A stretch of DNA of 37,907 nt, from the NCBI GenBank assembly GCA_945883825.1, contig CAMCYF010000023.1:1-37907 (forward strand), read 5' to 3'. Source of the DNA: Chitinophaga pinensis (GTDB lineage: Bacteria > Bacteroidota > Bacteroidia > Flavobacteriales_D > Crocinitomicaceae). The position numbers were made by a program, and so were the translations under genes. The notes beneath the pieces were generated by a model that was not told the origin of the DNA, made no database searches, and worked only from the letters and a program-made list of their open reading frames with translations. Position 1 is the stretch's first letter, and each line of letters starts with the position of its first letter. Of this stretch, positions 20,718-30,639 are shown piece by piece.

Positions 20718-22463
20718 ATGTATCGTTCACACACTTGTGGAGAATTAAGATTAGAAGATGTTGGTAAAACTGTTGTCTTAGCGGGATGGGTTCAGCGTTC
20801 ACGAGATTTAGGGGGCATGACGTTTTTGGATTTGCGAGATAGATATGGTCTAACTCAACTAGCATTTGATATGGAAACGAATGCTATATTGGGAGAACAA
20901 GCTCGGAAATTAGGCAGAGAATTTGTAATTCAAGCAAGTGGAACTGTTATCGAAAGAAGTAGTAAAAACAAAAATATCCAAACTGGAGATGTTGAAATTA
21001 CTGTAACTGAACTCAAAATTTTAAATACCTCAAAGTTACCGCCTTTTACGATTGAAGATGAAACTGATGGTGGCGACGAACTAAGGATGCAATACCGATA
21101 TTTAGATTTACGAAGAGCTCCTGTTTTACAAAAACTACGTTTGCGCAATCAAGTGGCTTTAGAAACAAGAAAATACTTGGATTCCAAGGAATTTATTGAT
21201 GTTGAAACCCCTGTTCTAATTAAGTCTACACCTGAAGGAGCACGCGACTTTGTGGTTCCAAGCAGGATGAATGAAGGGCAATTTTATGCCTTGCCACAAT
21301 CTCCGCAAACCTTCAAGCAGTTATTAATGGTTTCTGGTTTTGACAGGTATTATCAAATAGTAAAATGTTTTCGTGATGAGGATTTAAGAGCAGATAGGCA
21401 ACCAGAATTTACACAAATTGATTGTGAGATGGCCTTTGTTGAGCAAAACGACATCTTGGAAATGTTCGAAGGATTAATAAAGTACCTTTTTAGAACAGTA
21501 AGGGGCGTTGAGCTTGTCGAAACGTTCCCAAGAATGACCTATGCAGAAGCTATGGAAAAATATGGTTCTGATAAACCCGATATTCGTTTTGGAATGGAAT
21601 TTATTGACCTTACTAATTTAACACAAGGGAAAGAATTTGTAGTGTTTGATAGTGCAGAAATTGTTCTTGGAATTAATGCTTCAGGTTGTTCGGAATACAC
21701 ACGAAAGCAATTGGATGAATTAACAGAATGGCTTAAGCGCCCTCAAATTGGTGCTTCAGGTCTAGTTTATATCAGATGCAATTTGGATGGGACTTTTAAA
21801 TCTTCAGTAGATAAATTTTATTCGCAAGATGACTTAAAAGCGATCTCTCAAAAAGCACAAGCGCAAGCAGGAGATTTAATTCTTCTTCTTTGTGGAGAAA
21901 TAAATAAAACCCGCAAACAATTAAGTGAATTGCGTTTGCATTTGGGAACGGAACTAGGCTTACGAGATACTACAATCTTTAAACCTTTATGGGTTCTTGA
22001 TTTTCCTTTATTAGAATGGGATGAGGATAATAAGCGCTATCATGCAATGCACCATCCTTTTACTTCCCCAAAATCTGAAGATTTCCATTTACTTACATCA
22101 GATCCTGGAAAAGTTAGGGCAAATGCCTACGATTTAGCAATGAATGGTGTAGAATTAGGTGGTGGTTCAATTCGAATTCATGATCGAACTTTACAATCTC
22201 AAATGTTCGATTTATTGGGTTTTTCTAAAGAGGATGCGCAAGCTCAATTCGGATTTTTAATGAATGCATTTGAATATGGTGCTCCTCCACACGGTGGCTT
22301 AGCTTTTGGTTTAGATCGACTTGTTGCAACAATGGGCGGCTCAGAATCCATTCGAGATTACATTGCTTTCCCAAAAAATAACAGTGGTCGCGATACAATG
22401 ATTGATGCGCCATCTCCTTTAAATGAAATCCAAATGAAAGAATTAGGGATTAAATTAAGGTAG
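20718..22463 (+). CDS. aspS: Aspartyl-tRNA synthetase
   Basis: AspRS charges tRNA-Asp. The 581-residue length is typical of bacterial-type enzymes with the GAD insertion. In order: N-terminal OB-fold anticodon-binding domain ([20 protein letters not shown]), class II motif 2 ([18 protein letters not shown]), the GAD domain (about 285-400), and motif 3 ([13 protein letters not shown]) with the [10 protein letters not shown] segment. Whether it is discriminating (tRNA-Asp only) or also charges tRNA-Asn cannot be settled without knowing if asnS or gatCAB is present. Start MYRSHTC is canonical. Confidence 0.98.
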   Translation: MYRSHTCGELRLEDVGKTVVLAGWVQRSRDLGGMTFLDLRDRYGLTQLAFDMETNAILGEQARKLGREFVIQASGTVIERSSKNKNIQTGDVEITVTELKILNTSKLPPFTIEDETDGGDELRMQYRYLDLRRAPVLQKLRLRNQVALETRKYLDSKEFIDVETPVLIKSTPEGARDFVVPSRMNEGQFYALPQSPQTFKQLLMVSGFDRYYQIVKCFRDEDLRADRQPEFTQIDCEMAFVEQNDILEMFEGLIKYLFRTVRGVELVETFPRMTYAEAMEKYGSDKPDIRFGMEFIDLTNLTQGKEFVVFDSAEIVLGINASGCSEYTRKQLDELTEWLKRPQIGASGLVYIRCNLDGTFKSSVDKFYSQDDLKAISQKAQAQAGDLILLLCGEINKTRKQLSELRLHLGTELGLRDTTIFKPLWVLDFPLLEWDEDNKRYHAMHHPFTSPKSEDFHLLTSDPGKVRANAYDLAMNGVELGGGSIRIHDRTLQSQMFDLLGFSKEDAQAQFGFLMNAFEYGAPPHGGLAFGLDRLVATMGGSESIRDYIAFPKNNSGRDTMIDAPSPLNEIQMKELGIKLR

Positions 22464-22481
22464 TAGAAATTCATGTCTAAA

Positions 22482-22510
22482 AATGATAAATTATCGCGTT
22501 TTTTTTTAAA
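22482..22510 (+). terminator. Weak hairpin and T run after aspS
   Basis: GATAA-A-TTATC (5-bp stem) is followed by GCG and a run of T residues. The stem is short, so this is a low-confidence rho-independent terminator. Confidence 0.3.
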
Positions 22511-22551
22511 CTTTTTATCCTTGATTTTTGTTAAAAATAAAAAGAATTAGA

Positions 22552-23316
22552 ATGAATCCTCTCGATAAAATTCAGCAAGAAATTTCACCTCTGCGCGAAA
22601 AACTTATTCAGCATAAAATGTATGCTAATATTAAAACCGTAGAAGATTTTCAAAGATTTATGGAGCAGCATATTTTTGCTGTGTGGGATTTTATGAGTCT
22701 TCTAAAATCATTGCAACGCGGACTTACATCTGTTGAGGTTCCATGGTCGCCTGTTGGCAGCCCCACAACAAGAAGATTTATTAATGAAATTGTACTTGGA
22801 GAAGAAAGTGACATGGATGACAATGGAAAGGTTGCGAGTCATTTTGAATTGTACCTCGAAGCTATGGAACAAATTGGTGCAAAAACAACAGAAATAAAAA
22901 AACTTATTGCTTTTGTTGAAGAAGGATACTCTGTTTCTTCGGCTTTATCTTTAGTAAACATACAAGAAGAAACAAAAGAGTTTGTTCGCTTTACTTTTTC
23001 CATGATTGAAACAGAAGAATTACACAAAATAGCTTCAATATTTACCTTTGGAAGAGAAGACTTAATTCCAGATATGTTTATTGAAATCCTTCGTGAAATG
23101 AAAGAGAATGGTCAAGAAGATATTTCTAAGCTGCTCTATTATTTGGAAAGACATATTGAAATTGATGGAGGTGACCATGGACCAATTTCTCTTAAAATGA
23201 TTGACGAATTGTGTAAAGAAGATGCTAAAAAATGGTCTGAGGTTTTAGAGAGTGCGAAACTTGCCTTGCACTATAGAGTAAGACTTTGGGATGGTGTTCA
23301 AAAGCAACTTGATTAA
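22552..23316 (+). CDS. DUF3050 family protein (haem-oxygenase-like helical fold)
   Basis: I start at the ATG at 22552 (MNPLDKIQQEISPLREKL), which is the usual family start; an upstream TTG at 22528 would add eight residues. The ~254-residue all-helical protein has the DUF3050 hallmarks HKMYANIKTVEDFQRFMEQH, FAVWDFMSLLK and the late HIEIDGGDHGP. The conserved His and Glu/Asp residues are consistent with the haem-oxygenase-like di-metal superfamily, but the reaction is unknown. No signal peptide is seen. Its stop overlaps the cysS stop in the palindrome TTAA (23313-23316). Confidence 0.88.
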   Translation: MNPLDKIQQEISPLREKLIQHKMYANIKTVEDFQRFMEQHIFAVWDFMSLLKSLQRGLTSVEVPWSPVGSPTTRRFINEIVLGEESDMDDNGKVASHFELYLEAMEQIGAKTTEIKKLIAFVEEGYSVSSALSLVNIQEETKEFVRFTFSMIETEELHKIASIFTFGREDLIPDMFIEILREMKENGQEDISKLLYYLERHIEIDGGDHGPISLKMIDELCKEDAKKWSEVLESAKLALHYRVRLWDGVQKQLD

Positions 23317-24779
23317 CGCCAAGTAGTTTCGTTATTTCCATCTTTCACTTCAATTCCTGCAGCAGCTAGTCCATCGCGAATTTTATCGGATGTAGCCCAA
23401 TCTTTTTTACTTCTAGCTTCTTGTCGTAAGTCAAGTACTAAATCCATAACAGGATTTAATTTACCATCTGAATTTGTAGTATTTCCTTTGAGACCTAAAA
23501 CATTAAAGATAAATCCACCTAATTGATTTTTTAATTCTTCTTTGTCTTCAGCAGTACAGGTGATTTTACCTTCAGTCAATAAATTAATTTGCTTCACGGC
23601 CTCAAATAAGTTGGCAATTAAAATTGGTGCATTAAAGTCATCATTCATTGCGTAATAGAAGCTATCTACGAGTTTTTTGATTTCTAAAGACGAAGAATCA
23701 TTGCATGACACATTTTCTAATAACGACAAACTTTCCATTAATCTCTCGTATCCTTTCTCAGCGGCATTTAAAGCATCTTCAGTAAAATCTAAAGTACTAC
23801 GATAATGTGCTTGCATCATAAAAAACCTTATAACATCAGCAGAATATGCTTTTTTAAAGAGTGCTGTTTCTCCTGCTATTATTTCTTTAGGAAGAAAGAA
23901 ATTCCCTAAAGATTTACTCATTTTTTGACCATTAACATTCAGCATATTTGCATGCATCCAATATTTTGCAGGGTTACACCCAAGGGAGCTACAACTTTGA
24001 GCGATTTCATCTTCGTGATGTGGGAATTTTAAATCCATTCCGCCACCATGTATATCAAAGTGTTTTCCAAGATATTTTGTGCTCATGGCAGTACATTCTA
24101 TGTGCCAACCAGGATTTCCATTTCCCCAAGGTGAGCGCCAAATTTGCATGTCGTCCTGTCCGGCTTTTTTCCAAAGGGCAAAATCAGCAAAAAAACGCTT
24201 TTCTTCTTGTGCGTTTAAGATCCGCGTATCATTTTCTAGTTCATCAACCTTCCTGCCACTTAGGATTCCATAGTCAAAATCTTGCATGTATTTTTTCGTA
24301 TCAAAATAGACTGAACCATTTATTAAATAAGCATATCCATTGGAAATTATTTGTTCAATTATTTCTATTTGTTCTTGAATATGAGCGGTAGCAGTTGGCT
24401 CAATACTCGGCATTAATAGATTGTAAATTCGCTGGAGCTCGATAAAATTTAAATTATACTTGTATACAATTTCCAGAGGTTGAATTTGCTCCATACGAGC
24501 TGCTTTTCCAATACTATCAACTTCATCTCCAGCACTATTTGTTATATGTCCAGCATCTGTAATATTTCGTACATATTTTACCTTATAGTTTAGGTGTAAT
24601 AAATACCGATATATCAAGTCAAAATTAATAAAGGTTCGCATATTCCCCATGTGAGGTTCGCTGTAAAGCGTTGGTCCACAAACATACATTCCTACAAAAT
24701 TTTCGTGTAGTGGCTCAAATTTTTCTTTTTTACCAGAAAGCGTATTGTAGATTTGTAAAAACCCTTTTCTATCAGTCAT
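23313..24779 (-). CDS. cysS: Cysteinyl-tRNA synthetase
   Basis: CysRS charges tRNA-Cys. The 488-residue class I enzyme has the zinc-site cysteine and HIGH-like motif (MYVCGPTLYSEPHMGNMR), the WHIECTAM and HGGGMDLKFPHHEDE zinc/active-site segments, and KMSKSLGN. The C-terminal DALR-like helical region and short anticodon-binding tail end in GNNETTWR. A consensus -7 element (TACATTTG, minus strand, 24802-24809) lies about 22 bases upstream. The gene converges on the DUF3050 gene. Confidence 0.98.
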   Translation of the reverse strand: MTDRKGFLQIYNTLSGKKEKFEPLHENFVGMYVCGPTLYSEPHMGNMRTFINFDLIYRYLLHLNYKVKYVRNITDAGHITNSAGDEVDSIGKAARMEQIQPLEIVYKYNLNFIELQRIYNLLMPSIEPTATAHIQEQIEIIEQIISNGYAYLINGSVYFDTKKYMQDFDYGILSGRKVDELENDTRILNAQEEKRFFADFALWKKAGQDDMQIWRSPWGNGNPGWHIECTAMSTKYLGKHFDIHGGGMDLKFPHHEDEIAQSCSSLGCNPAKYWMHANMLNVNGQKMSKSLGNFFLPKEIIAGETALFKKAYSADVIRFFMMQAHYRSTLDFTEDALNAAEKGYERLMESLSLLENVSCNDSSSLEIKKLVDSFYYAMNDDFNAPILIANLFEAVKQINLLTEGKITCTAEDKEELKNQLGGFIFNVLGLKGNTTNSDGKLNPVMDLVLDLRQEARSKKDWATSDKIRDGLAAAGIEVKDGNNETTWR

Positions 24780-24801
24780 AACTATTATTTAGTTCCTTTT
24801 A

Positions 24802-24809
24802 CAAATGTA
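24802..24809 (-). promoter_or_regulatory. -7 element of cysS
   Basis: Minus-strand TACATTTG matches TAnnTTTG at a suitable distance from the cysS start. Confidence 0.45.
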
Positions 24810-24879
24810 AAAAAAAGGGAGTAATAAAGGCTTTTTTGATTTTGGAAAGTGAGACGGAAAAATTTAGCACTACGTAATT

Positions 24880-26811
24880 TTATCCTTGACTACGATTTTC
24901 TTTGAGAGTTGAAAAGAAGATAATTCCGTATCCACAGGTCAACATAAGATGAAAAGGAACCATCCCCAAATCGCCATAAACAGCCCTTTGTACTGCTGTA
25001 AATCCAAAAACTAACATTAGTAACCCCTCTAAAATATTAATAAGAGAAAGACTTTTTTTATCGTATTTATTTCCTTTAAATTCAGTTTTGATTAAGACAT
25101 TAAATTTTGGTGTTCTGACAAAAGAACTTTTGATTCCTAAATATCCTTCAATAACTGCAACAGCATTGCTCAATGAAAGTGCCATTGACACCGTTAAAAA
25201 TTGAATAAAACGGGCTATAAATCGAAATAAATCATTTAAAAATGGCCCTTTTTTATCCCTCCAAGAATGCCAATAATAAAAGGAAAGGAAAAGTGTACTT
25301 GCAATAAAGAAAGCTCCAAATTGAATAAACCAGTTTAAGTCAGAGAAAGAATCTTTAATGTGCAAAACAAAAAGACTTAAAATTGATAAGATTAAAATAA
25401 ATACAAAAACTGAAGAATTAAACAAATGGGCAAAACCATGAACACGATCTGAAAATTTTACACCTGGAAAGGTTATTAAACTTTTCCACATTTTTATGAA
25501 GCATTCAGCTCCACCTTTCATCCATCTATGCTGCTGACTTTTTAAAGCCGACATTGTTATTGGTAATTCTGCGGGTGATTCTACATCCTCTAGATACTTA
25601 AATTTCCACCCTCGCATTTGAGCCCTGTAACTCAAATCTAAATCTTCAGTGAGCGTATCATGTTCCCAGCCTCCTGCTTCTTCAATACATGTTTTCCGCC
25701 AAATTCCTGCCGTACCGTTAAAATTAATAAAATGACCAGAAGCATTTCTTCCACCTTGCTCGATTGCAAAATGACCATTTAATCCAAATGCTTGAAGTTC
25801 TGTCAACAAGGAATAGGTTTTATTTAAATGTCCCCATCGTGATTGAACAACACCAATTCCTTCTTTGAAATAAGGCATAGTTCGGATTAAAAAATCTTTG
25901 TCTGGGACAAAATCAGCATCGAAAATTGCGATAAATTCACCTTGAACACGATCCATCGCATCATCTAAAGCTCCTGCTTTGTATCCAGTTCGATCAATTC
26001 TATGAATGTGTTGAATATTCAAGCCTGTAGCCGCTAATTCAGCAACTTTAGTTGCAATAATATCTTTGGTTTCATCTGTTGAATCATCAAGTACTTGAAT
26101 TTGAAATTTATCTCTTGGATAATCAAAGGCTGCGGCAGTTTCGATAATTCGCTCTGCAACATACATTTCATTGTACATTGGTAATTGAATTGTAACTTTT
26201 GGAGCATTTTTAGAATCAAATAGTGGTATTTTCTCTAATTTTCTTTTTTTACGGTTTCTCACATAAGCGATGGCAAGCGTCATTTGTATGCAACTATAAT
26301 AGAAAATTAAAATTAAACAGGCAGTATAAATTCCCAACACTATTTTCGCTAGCAAATGCGACCAATAATGTTCTTGAATATACTTTTTGCCTGATTTTAG
26401 TGTAATAGTTCGATCTCCCCAGTTAAATAGCCAAGAAACCTTTAAATTAACTTTAAATGGCTCAGAAAAAGTAAAGTTTTTCAAGTGATCTTTATTTGTT
26501 TCAAAAGCAAAAGATTCTGCTCGGTAATCTCTATCTATAATGCTTAGGGAACATTTTCCAAGTGGAACCTTGTAAAAATAAAAATTGCCTTCCTCATCAG
26601 TTTCTGTGCTGTAAATTTTCCCTGTAACCAGCGACTTTAAATTTATTTCTACCTCCTCAGCATCATTTTTAGTTCTAAAATCAGCTAACTGACCTTTAAT
26701 AACTTTGCATATCCCATTAGAGGGAAGGCTATCTGTTTTAGCAGATATTTCAGCGATAAAAAGCGATAAAAAGCAAGAAAAAATAATTTTGTGGAAGTAA
26801 ATATTCATCAA
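24880..26811 (-). CDS. Membrane GT2 glycosyltransferase with N-terminal carboxypeptidase-regulatory-like domain
   Basis: The 643-residue protein starts with a signal-like hydrophobic segment (1-24) and a beta-sandwich domain resembling CarboxypepD_reg (about 36-115; DEEGNFYFYKVPLGKCSLSI). A membrane helix (about 155-183) leads to a processive GT2 catalytic domain. This has DDSTD (242-246), DAD (298-300), TED (388-390) and the QQHRW motif (426-430) of cellulose-synthase-like enzymes. Further membrane helices follow. It probably polymerises or transfers a sugar to a surface glycan or lipid. Fusion of a periplasmic beta-sandwich ahead of a GT2 domain is unusual. The start may be the first or second Met. 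Confidence 0.88.
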   Translation of the reverse strand: MMNIYFHKIIFSCFLSLFIAEISAKTDSLPSNGICKVIKGQLADFRTKNDAEEVEINLKSLVTGKIYSTETDEEGNFYFYKVPLGKCSLSIIDRDYRAESFAFETNKDHLKNFTFSEPFKVNLKVSWLFNWGDRTITLKSGKKYIQEHYWSHLLAKIVLGIYTACLILIFYYSCIQMTLAIAYVRNRKKRKLEKIPLFDSKNAPKVTIQLPMYNEMYVAERIIETAAAFDYPRDKFQIQVLDDSTDETKDIIATKVAELAATGLNIQHIHRIDRTGYKAGALDDAMDRVQGEFIAIFDADFVPDKDFLIRTMPYFKEGIGVVQSRWGHLNKTYSLLTELQAFGLNGHFAIEQGGRNASGHFINFNGTAGIWRKTCIEEAGGWEHDTLTEDLDLSYRAQMRGWKFKYLEDVESPAELPITMSALKSQQHRWMKGGAECFIKMWKSLITFPGVKFSDRVHGFAHLFNSSVFVFILILSILSLFVLHIKDSFSDLNWFIQFGAFFIASTLFLSFYYWHSWRDKKGPFLNDLFRFIARFIQFLTVSMALSLSNAVAVIEGYLGIKSSFVRTPKFNVLIKTEFKGNKYDKKSLSLINILEGLLMLVFGFTAVQRAVYGDLGMVPFHLMLTCGYGIIFFSTLKENRSQG

Positions 26812-26829
26812 ACTAAAAAATTAAAAAAG

Positions 26830-26837
26830 CAAATATA
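26830..26837 (-). promoter_or_regulatory. -7 element of the GT2 gene
   Basis: Minus-strand TATATTTG matches TAnnTTTG in the 29-base gap between the S46 peptidase stop and the GT2 start, suggesting the GT2 gene is not solely dependent on read-through. Confidence 0.4.
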
Positions 26838-26840
26838 AAT

Positions 26841-29045
26841 TTATTCTTTCATTAAAGTCATTTCATCTACAATGTGTTTTGCACCAGAATATTTATCCAT
26901 GACCCAAAGAACATATCGAATATCAACAACAACATTGCGGCAGCGTTTAGCATCAAACATATAATCACTCATAGTACTTTCCCAAGTGCGGTCAAAATTT
27001 AAGCCCATCAAATACCCATTTTCATCTAAAACGGGGGAACCTGAATTCCCTCCAGTTGTATGATTCGAACCTGTAAAACAAACCCATAACTCTCCATTTT
27101 GAGCATAAGGTCCAAAATCTTTCGTTTTATGTAACTCCAACATTTTTGGTAGTAATTCAAAATCTGGATTTCCAGTATTGTATTTTGTTACAATTCCATC
27201 CAACGTAGTGTGCTCTGTATACATCATGCCATCTGTTGGAGCAGAACCTTCTAGTTTTCCATATGAAATTCTTAGGGTGCTGTTTGCATCTGGCCAATGC
27301 TTTGCATCTGGAAACATTATAAGTTTTCCTTCTACATAAACTTGTAAAAGTGCTGTCATCTCAGCAGAAAAAAGCTGAAAAGCAGGAACGATATTATTTT
27401 TAAAATTGCTAATATATTTTGTATGGTGCTCAAATCCTTTGTCTTTTTGAAGTTTTTTTATGCTGTTATCGCTAAATTTATCTAAAAAGAGAAGGAATCG
27501 ATCTTTACTAGTAAAAATTGATTTAGTATAAATATCTTCTGTTAAATTATCGCAATAAGACTTTCGCCAATTTTCAGTAATAGAATATGGAAGTTCTTTT
27601 GTTATTTCTTTCCAAGCAAAAGTCTGATTAAAATATTCGAGTGTCATCAGACGAAAAATCTTTTTGTCTACTTGTTCATCATAATTTTTAAAAAAACCTT
27701 CCCCACTGATTTTTAATTTATCTATTACTGCCTTTAATTCACCTTTTTCCTTGTATTTAGAATAATTTGAGATTAAATCATTCATCCCTCGAGCTAATTT
27801 AAAGTATTCAGGTCCGTATGAAAAATATTCCGCTCCCATCGCATATTGAAATTCTAGATCAGATTTTTGGGCGACTAACTCATTCATTTTTTTAATTAAT
27901 GTTCCATATTTAGTATTCCATTCGGGTTTACTTTTAGCGCGATCCGTGTATTCTTTTTCCTGTTTTATTTTAATTGAAACGGCATCTAATTGTTTTAAGC
28001 CATCAATTTGCCCAATCCATTTTTTCCATGCATTTGCAATACTTGCCTGTTTTGCTGAATATTGTATCCTCACTAAATCTGAATTTTTCATTTCGGCATC
28101 AATTACACTTAAAGAAAGATCCCGCATTTTGATTCTTGCTGGTCGTTCTTTTTCGATAATAAACTTCAAATAAGATGAAACCACATGCTGTTCTGTCTGC
28201 CCCGGGAAACCATAGACCATCGTGAAATCACCAGCTTTTCTATCTTTAAAAGAAATAGGAAGAAAATGTAAAGGTGTGTATGGTTTATTATCTTTTGAAT
28301 ACGCAGCTGGCTTATTATCTTTCCCAACATAAACTCTAAAAACAGAAAAATCTCCAGTATGACGAGGCCAGACCCAATTATCAGTGTCGCCACCAAATTT
28401 TCCGATTGAATTAGGCGGCGACCCAACAAAACGGACATCTAAAAAAACTTCTTTTACCATTAAATAATAATCATTACCGTAGTTAAATGCCTTTATTTCT
28501 GCTTCATAGTGTGTTCCAGTAACTGCTAAAGCAACTAATTTTTTGATATTTTCTTGGATCTTTACAAGATCGTTTTTAGAGCTTGTTCCACTAAATACTG
28601 CTTGACTAACATCTTCAATTCTTACAATTCTTAAAGCTGTTAACCCTGGATTTGTCAATTCTTCATTTTTTGTTTTCGCCCAAAAACCATACTTTAAGTA
28701 ATCATTTTCTAAAGAAGAATGAGTCTGAATTTGTGAATAGCCGCAATGGTGATTTGTCAATAATAATCCTTGATTGGAAACCAACTCGGCAGTACATCCA
28801 CCACCAAATTGTAAAATTGCATCTTTGATAGAAGTGCTGTTAACACTATAAATATCGGCGGCAGATAGTTTCATGCCTTTCGCTTTCATATCTGATTCAA
28901 AGGCAGCAATTAACGATGGAATAAGCATTCCCTCTTCTGCTCTTAACGGAAGAGTACTTAAATATAAGAAGAGAAATGTAAATTTGAAAAGCTTTAAAGT
29001 CATAAGCGCTTGAAATAGTCCTCTAAAATAATTCTTTCTTTTCAA
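26841..29045 (-). CDS. S46 family dipeptidyl-peptidase, DPP11-like
   Basis: The protein is 734 residues from the first Met; a Met at codon 15 (29003) gives a more ordinary signal peptide (MTLKLFKFTFLFLYL..RA) and may be the true start. Catalytic His lies in LLLTNHHCGYSQI (about 94-106) and the catalytic Ser in TTGGNSGSPVLDENG near the C-terminus. The following GLNFDRTWESTMSD has Arg at the position that separates Asp/Glu-specific DPP11 from DPP7, which has Gly there. The enzyme should remove N-terminal dipeptides in the periplasm during peptide feeding. It is divergent from ribF. Confidence 0.93.
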   Translation of the reverse strand: MKRKNYFRGLFQALMTLKLFKFTFLFLYLSTLPLRAEEGMLIPSLIAAFESDMKAKGMKLSAADIYSVNSTSIKDAILQFGGGCTAELVSNQGLLLTNHHCGYSQIQTHSSLENDYLKYGFWAKTKNEELTNPGLTALRIVRIEDVSQAVFSGTSSKNDLVKIQENIKKLVALAVTGTHYEAEIKAFNYGNDYYLMVKEVFLDVRFVGSPPNSIGKFGGDTDNWVWPRHTGDFSVFRVYVGKDNKPAAYSKDNKPYTPLHFLPISFKDRKAGDFTMVYGFPGQTEQHVVSSYLKFIIEKERPARIKMRDLSLSVIDAEMKNSDLVRIQYSAKQASIANAWKKWIGQIDGLKQLDAVSIKIKQEKEYTDRAKSKPEWNTKYGTLIKKMNELVAQKSDLEFQYAMGAEYFSYGPEYFKLARGMNDLISNYSKYKEKGELKAVIDKLKISGEGFFKNYDEQVDKKIFRLMTLEYFNQTFAWKEITKELPYSITENWRKSYCDNLTEDIYTKSIFTSKDRFLLFLDKFSDNSIKKLQKDKGFEHHTKYISNFKNNIVPAFQLFSAEMTALLQVYVEGKLIMFPDAKHWPDANSTLRISYGKLEGSAPTDGMMYTEHTTLDGIVTKYNTGNPDFELLPKMLELHKTKDFGPYAQNGELWVCFTGSNHTTGGNSGSPVLDENGYLMGLNFDRTWESTMSDYMFDAKRCRNVVVDIRYVLWVMDKYSGAKHIVDEMTLMKE

Positions 29046-29055
29046 TTAAAAGGAT

Positions 29056-29089
29056 TTTGTTCTTAAAACAACTCTATTTATTAACTTTG
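29056..29089 (+). promoter_or_regulatory. Promoter of ribF
   Basis: TTTG (29056-29059) and TAACTTTG (29082-29089) are separated by 22 bases, a full match to the Bacteroidota TTTG-N(17-23)-TAnnTTTG consensus. The ribF ATG is 11 bases downstream. This is among the best promoters in the window. Confidence 0.65.
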
Positions 29090-29100
29090 CAGACCGAATT

Positions 29101-30048
29101 ATGAGCATGCGAATTTTTGATGGAGTAGAAAATTTAGAAGGATTAAAGAACCCCGTTTTAACGATTGGGACTTTTGATGGTATTCATCTTGGGCATCAAA
29201 AAATTATTAAAAATCTTATTTTAGAGGCAAGATTAACAAATTCTGATAGTGTTTTACTTACATTTTTTCCTCATCCAAGGATGGTGCTTTTTCCAGAAGA
29301 CACTAATTTACAATTAATCCAAACGCAAGAAGAAAAATACAATAAGTTAGCTGAACAAGGCCTTCAGAATATTATTGTACAAGCATTTTCTCATGAATTT
29401 GCCAAACTTACCGCTCTTGAATTCATTGAAGAAATAATCGTGAAAAAAATTCGAGCAAAGAAAATTATTATTGGTTATGATCATCAATTTGGGAATTCTC
29501 GTGAAGGAAATATTCATTTTTTAAGAGAATACAGCGATAAATTTGGTTATGAAGTAATTGAGATTCCTGCAAAAGAAATCGATGAAATCAATGTAAGCTC
29601 AACTAAAATTAGAACAGCCTTAAACGAAGGTGATATTGAAACGGCAAATCTTTTTCTAAATGCTGCATTTGAAATAAATGGCACAGTAGTTCATGGAAAT
29701 GAAATTGGAAGGAGCATTGATTTTCCTACAGCAAACATTCAGATAGCAGATAAAAATAAAATAATTCCGAAAAATGGAGTTTATGCCGTAAAAATACTCG
29801 TGAATGATAAAAATTATTTCGGAATGTTAAATATTGGAACGCGACCAAGTATTTCCAAGCGTCTTGCTAAAACAATAGAAGTCCATATTTTTGATTTTAG
29901 TGAGGAGATATACGACCTTCCAATTAATATTACTTTCCACAAGTACATTCGTGAAGAAAAATATTTCAGTAATTTAGAAGAATTAAAGTCACAATTACAA
30001 CTTGATGCGTCTTTTATTCGTGCTTTTTTTGAGCTTCCTTTGGTCTAG
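29101..30048 (+). CDS. ribF: Bifunctional riboflavin kinase/FAD synthetase
   Basis: RibF phosphorylates riboflavin to FMN and adenylates it to FAD. The 315-residue protein has the N-terminal nucleotidyltransferase domain (TIGTFDGIHLGHQKII, FFPHPRMVLFP, IIGYDHQFG, SSTKIR). The C-terminal flavokinase domain follows (VVHGNEIGRSIDFPTANI, NIGTRPS, HIFDFSEEIY). Two ATGs compete (29101 and 29107); either is compatible with the promoter. The 3' end overlaps the start of the leucine-rich-repeat gene by 44 bases. Confidence 0.97.
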   Translation: MSMRIFDGVENLEGLKNPVLTIGTFDGIHLGHQKIIKNLILEARLTNSDSVLLTFFPHPRMVLFPEDTNLQLIQTQEEKYNKLAEQGLQNIIVQAFSHEFAKLTALEFIEEIIVKKIRAKKIIIGYDHQFGNSREGNIHFLREYSDKFGYEVIEIPAKEIDEINVSSTKIRTALNEGDIETANLFLNAAFEINGTVVHGNEIGRSIDFPTANIQIADKNKIIPKNGVYAVKILVNDKNYFGMLNIGTRPSISKRLAKTIEVHIFDFSEEIYDLPINITFHKYIREEKYFSNLEELKSQLQLDASFIRAFFELPLV

Positions 30049-30580
30049 TTTTTTTTCACAGAAAGAGACATTCATTACTTATAATTGGAGCGACGTTCAA
30101 GGAGCTAATCCAGACACTATTTTTTCGATAAGCTTTGCAAAAGAAAAATTAAGTGAACTCCCAATTCAACTTTGGAAATTTAAAAAGCTAAAAGCATTAA
30201 ATCTTCAACGAAATAGATTTGAGACATTGCCCGATAGTTTAGAGCAATTGACAGAAATAGAATTTCTTGATATTAGTCACAATAGATTTGCAGTTTTCCC
30301 ACTTCCAATAACGCGACTTTATAAATTAAAAGTCCTCAAAGCTTCAAGTAATAAGCTAAACTATATATCTAATAATATTGAAAATTGTGAGAAACTTGAA
30401 GAAATAGATTTATATGATAATTTAATTGAGGACATTGGAAAAGGACTGTATAAGCTTAAAGAATTGCGTTTATTAGATTTAAGAGGGGTAATGTATGGTA
30501 CAATTTTTCAGTCGCAGCTAAAAGCTAGTTTACCAAATGTAAAAATCAAGTTGGATCCGCCTTGTAAATGCATGGATTAA
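30005..30580 (+). CDS. Exported leucine-rich-repeat protein
   Basis: I use the ATG at 30005, which starts a signal peptide (MRLLFVLFLSFLWSSFFSQ); a TTG one codon upstream is also in frame. The ~191-residue product contains about four bacterial LRR units (LKALNLQRNRFETLP, IEFLDISHNRFAVFP, LKVLKASSNKLNYI, LEEIDLYDNLIEDI) and a C-terminal cysteine pair (PPCKC). Such proteins mediate protein contacts at the cell surface. The gene overlaps the ribF 3' end by 44 bases in another frame, implying coupled translation. Confidence 0.88.
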   Translation: MRLLFVLFLSFLWSSFFSQKETFITYNWSDVQGANPDTIFSISFAKEKLSELPIQLWKFKKLKALNLQRNRFETLPDSLEQLTEIEFLDISHNRFAVFPLPITRLYKLKVLKASSNKLNYISNNIENCEKLEEIDLYDNLIEDIGKGLYKLKELRLLDLRGVMYGTIFQSQLKASLPNVKIKLDPPCKCMD

Positions 30581-30589
30581 TCTTAACAA

Positions 30590-30622
30590 TTGTATTCTAA
30601 ATGAAACATATTAATAAATTTG
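30590..30622 (+). promoter_or_regulatory. Promoter before the 215-residue membrane protein gene
   Basis: TTG (30590-30592) and TAAATTTG (30615-30622) are 22 bases apart, 17 bases before the ATG at 30640. It could start the transcript that continues into rnpA. Confidence 0.5.
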
Positions 30623-30639
30623 AAGAAAATTAAAAGAAT

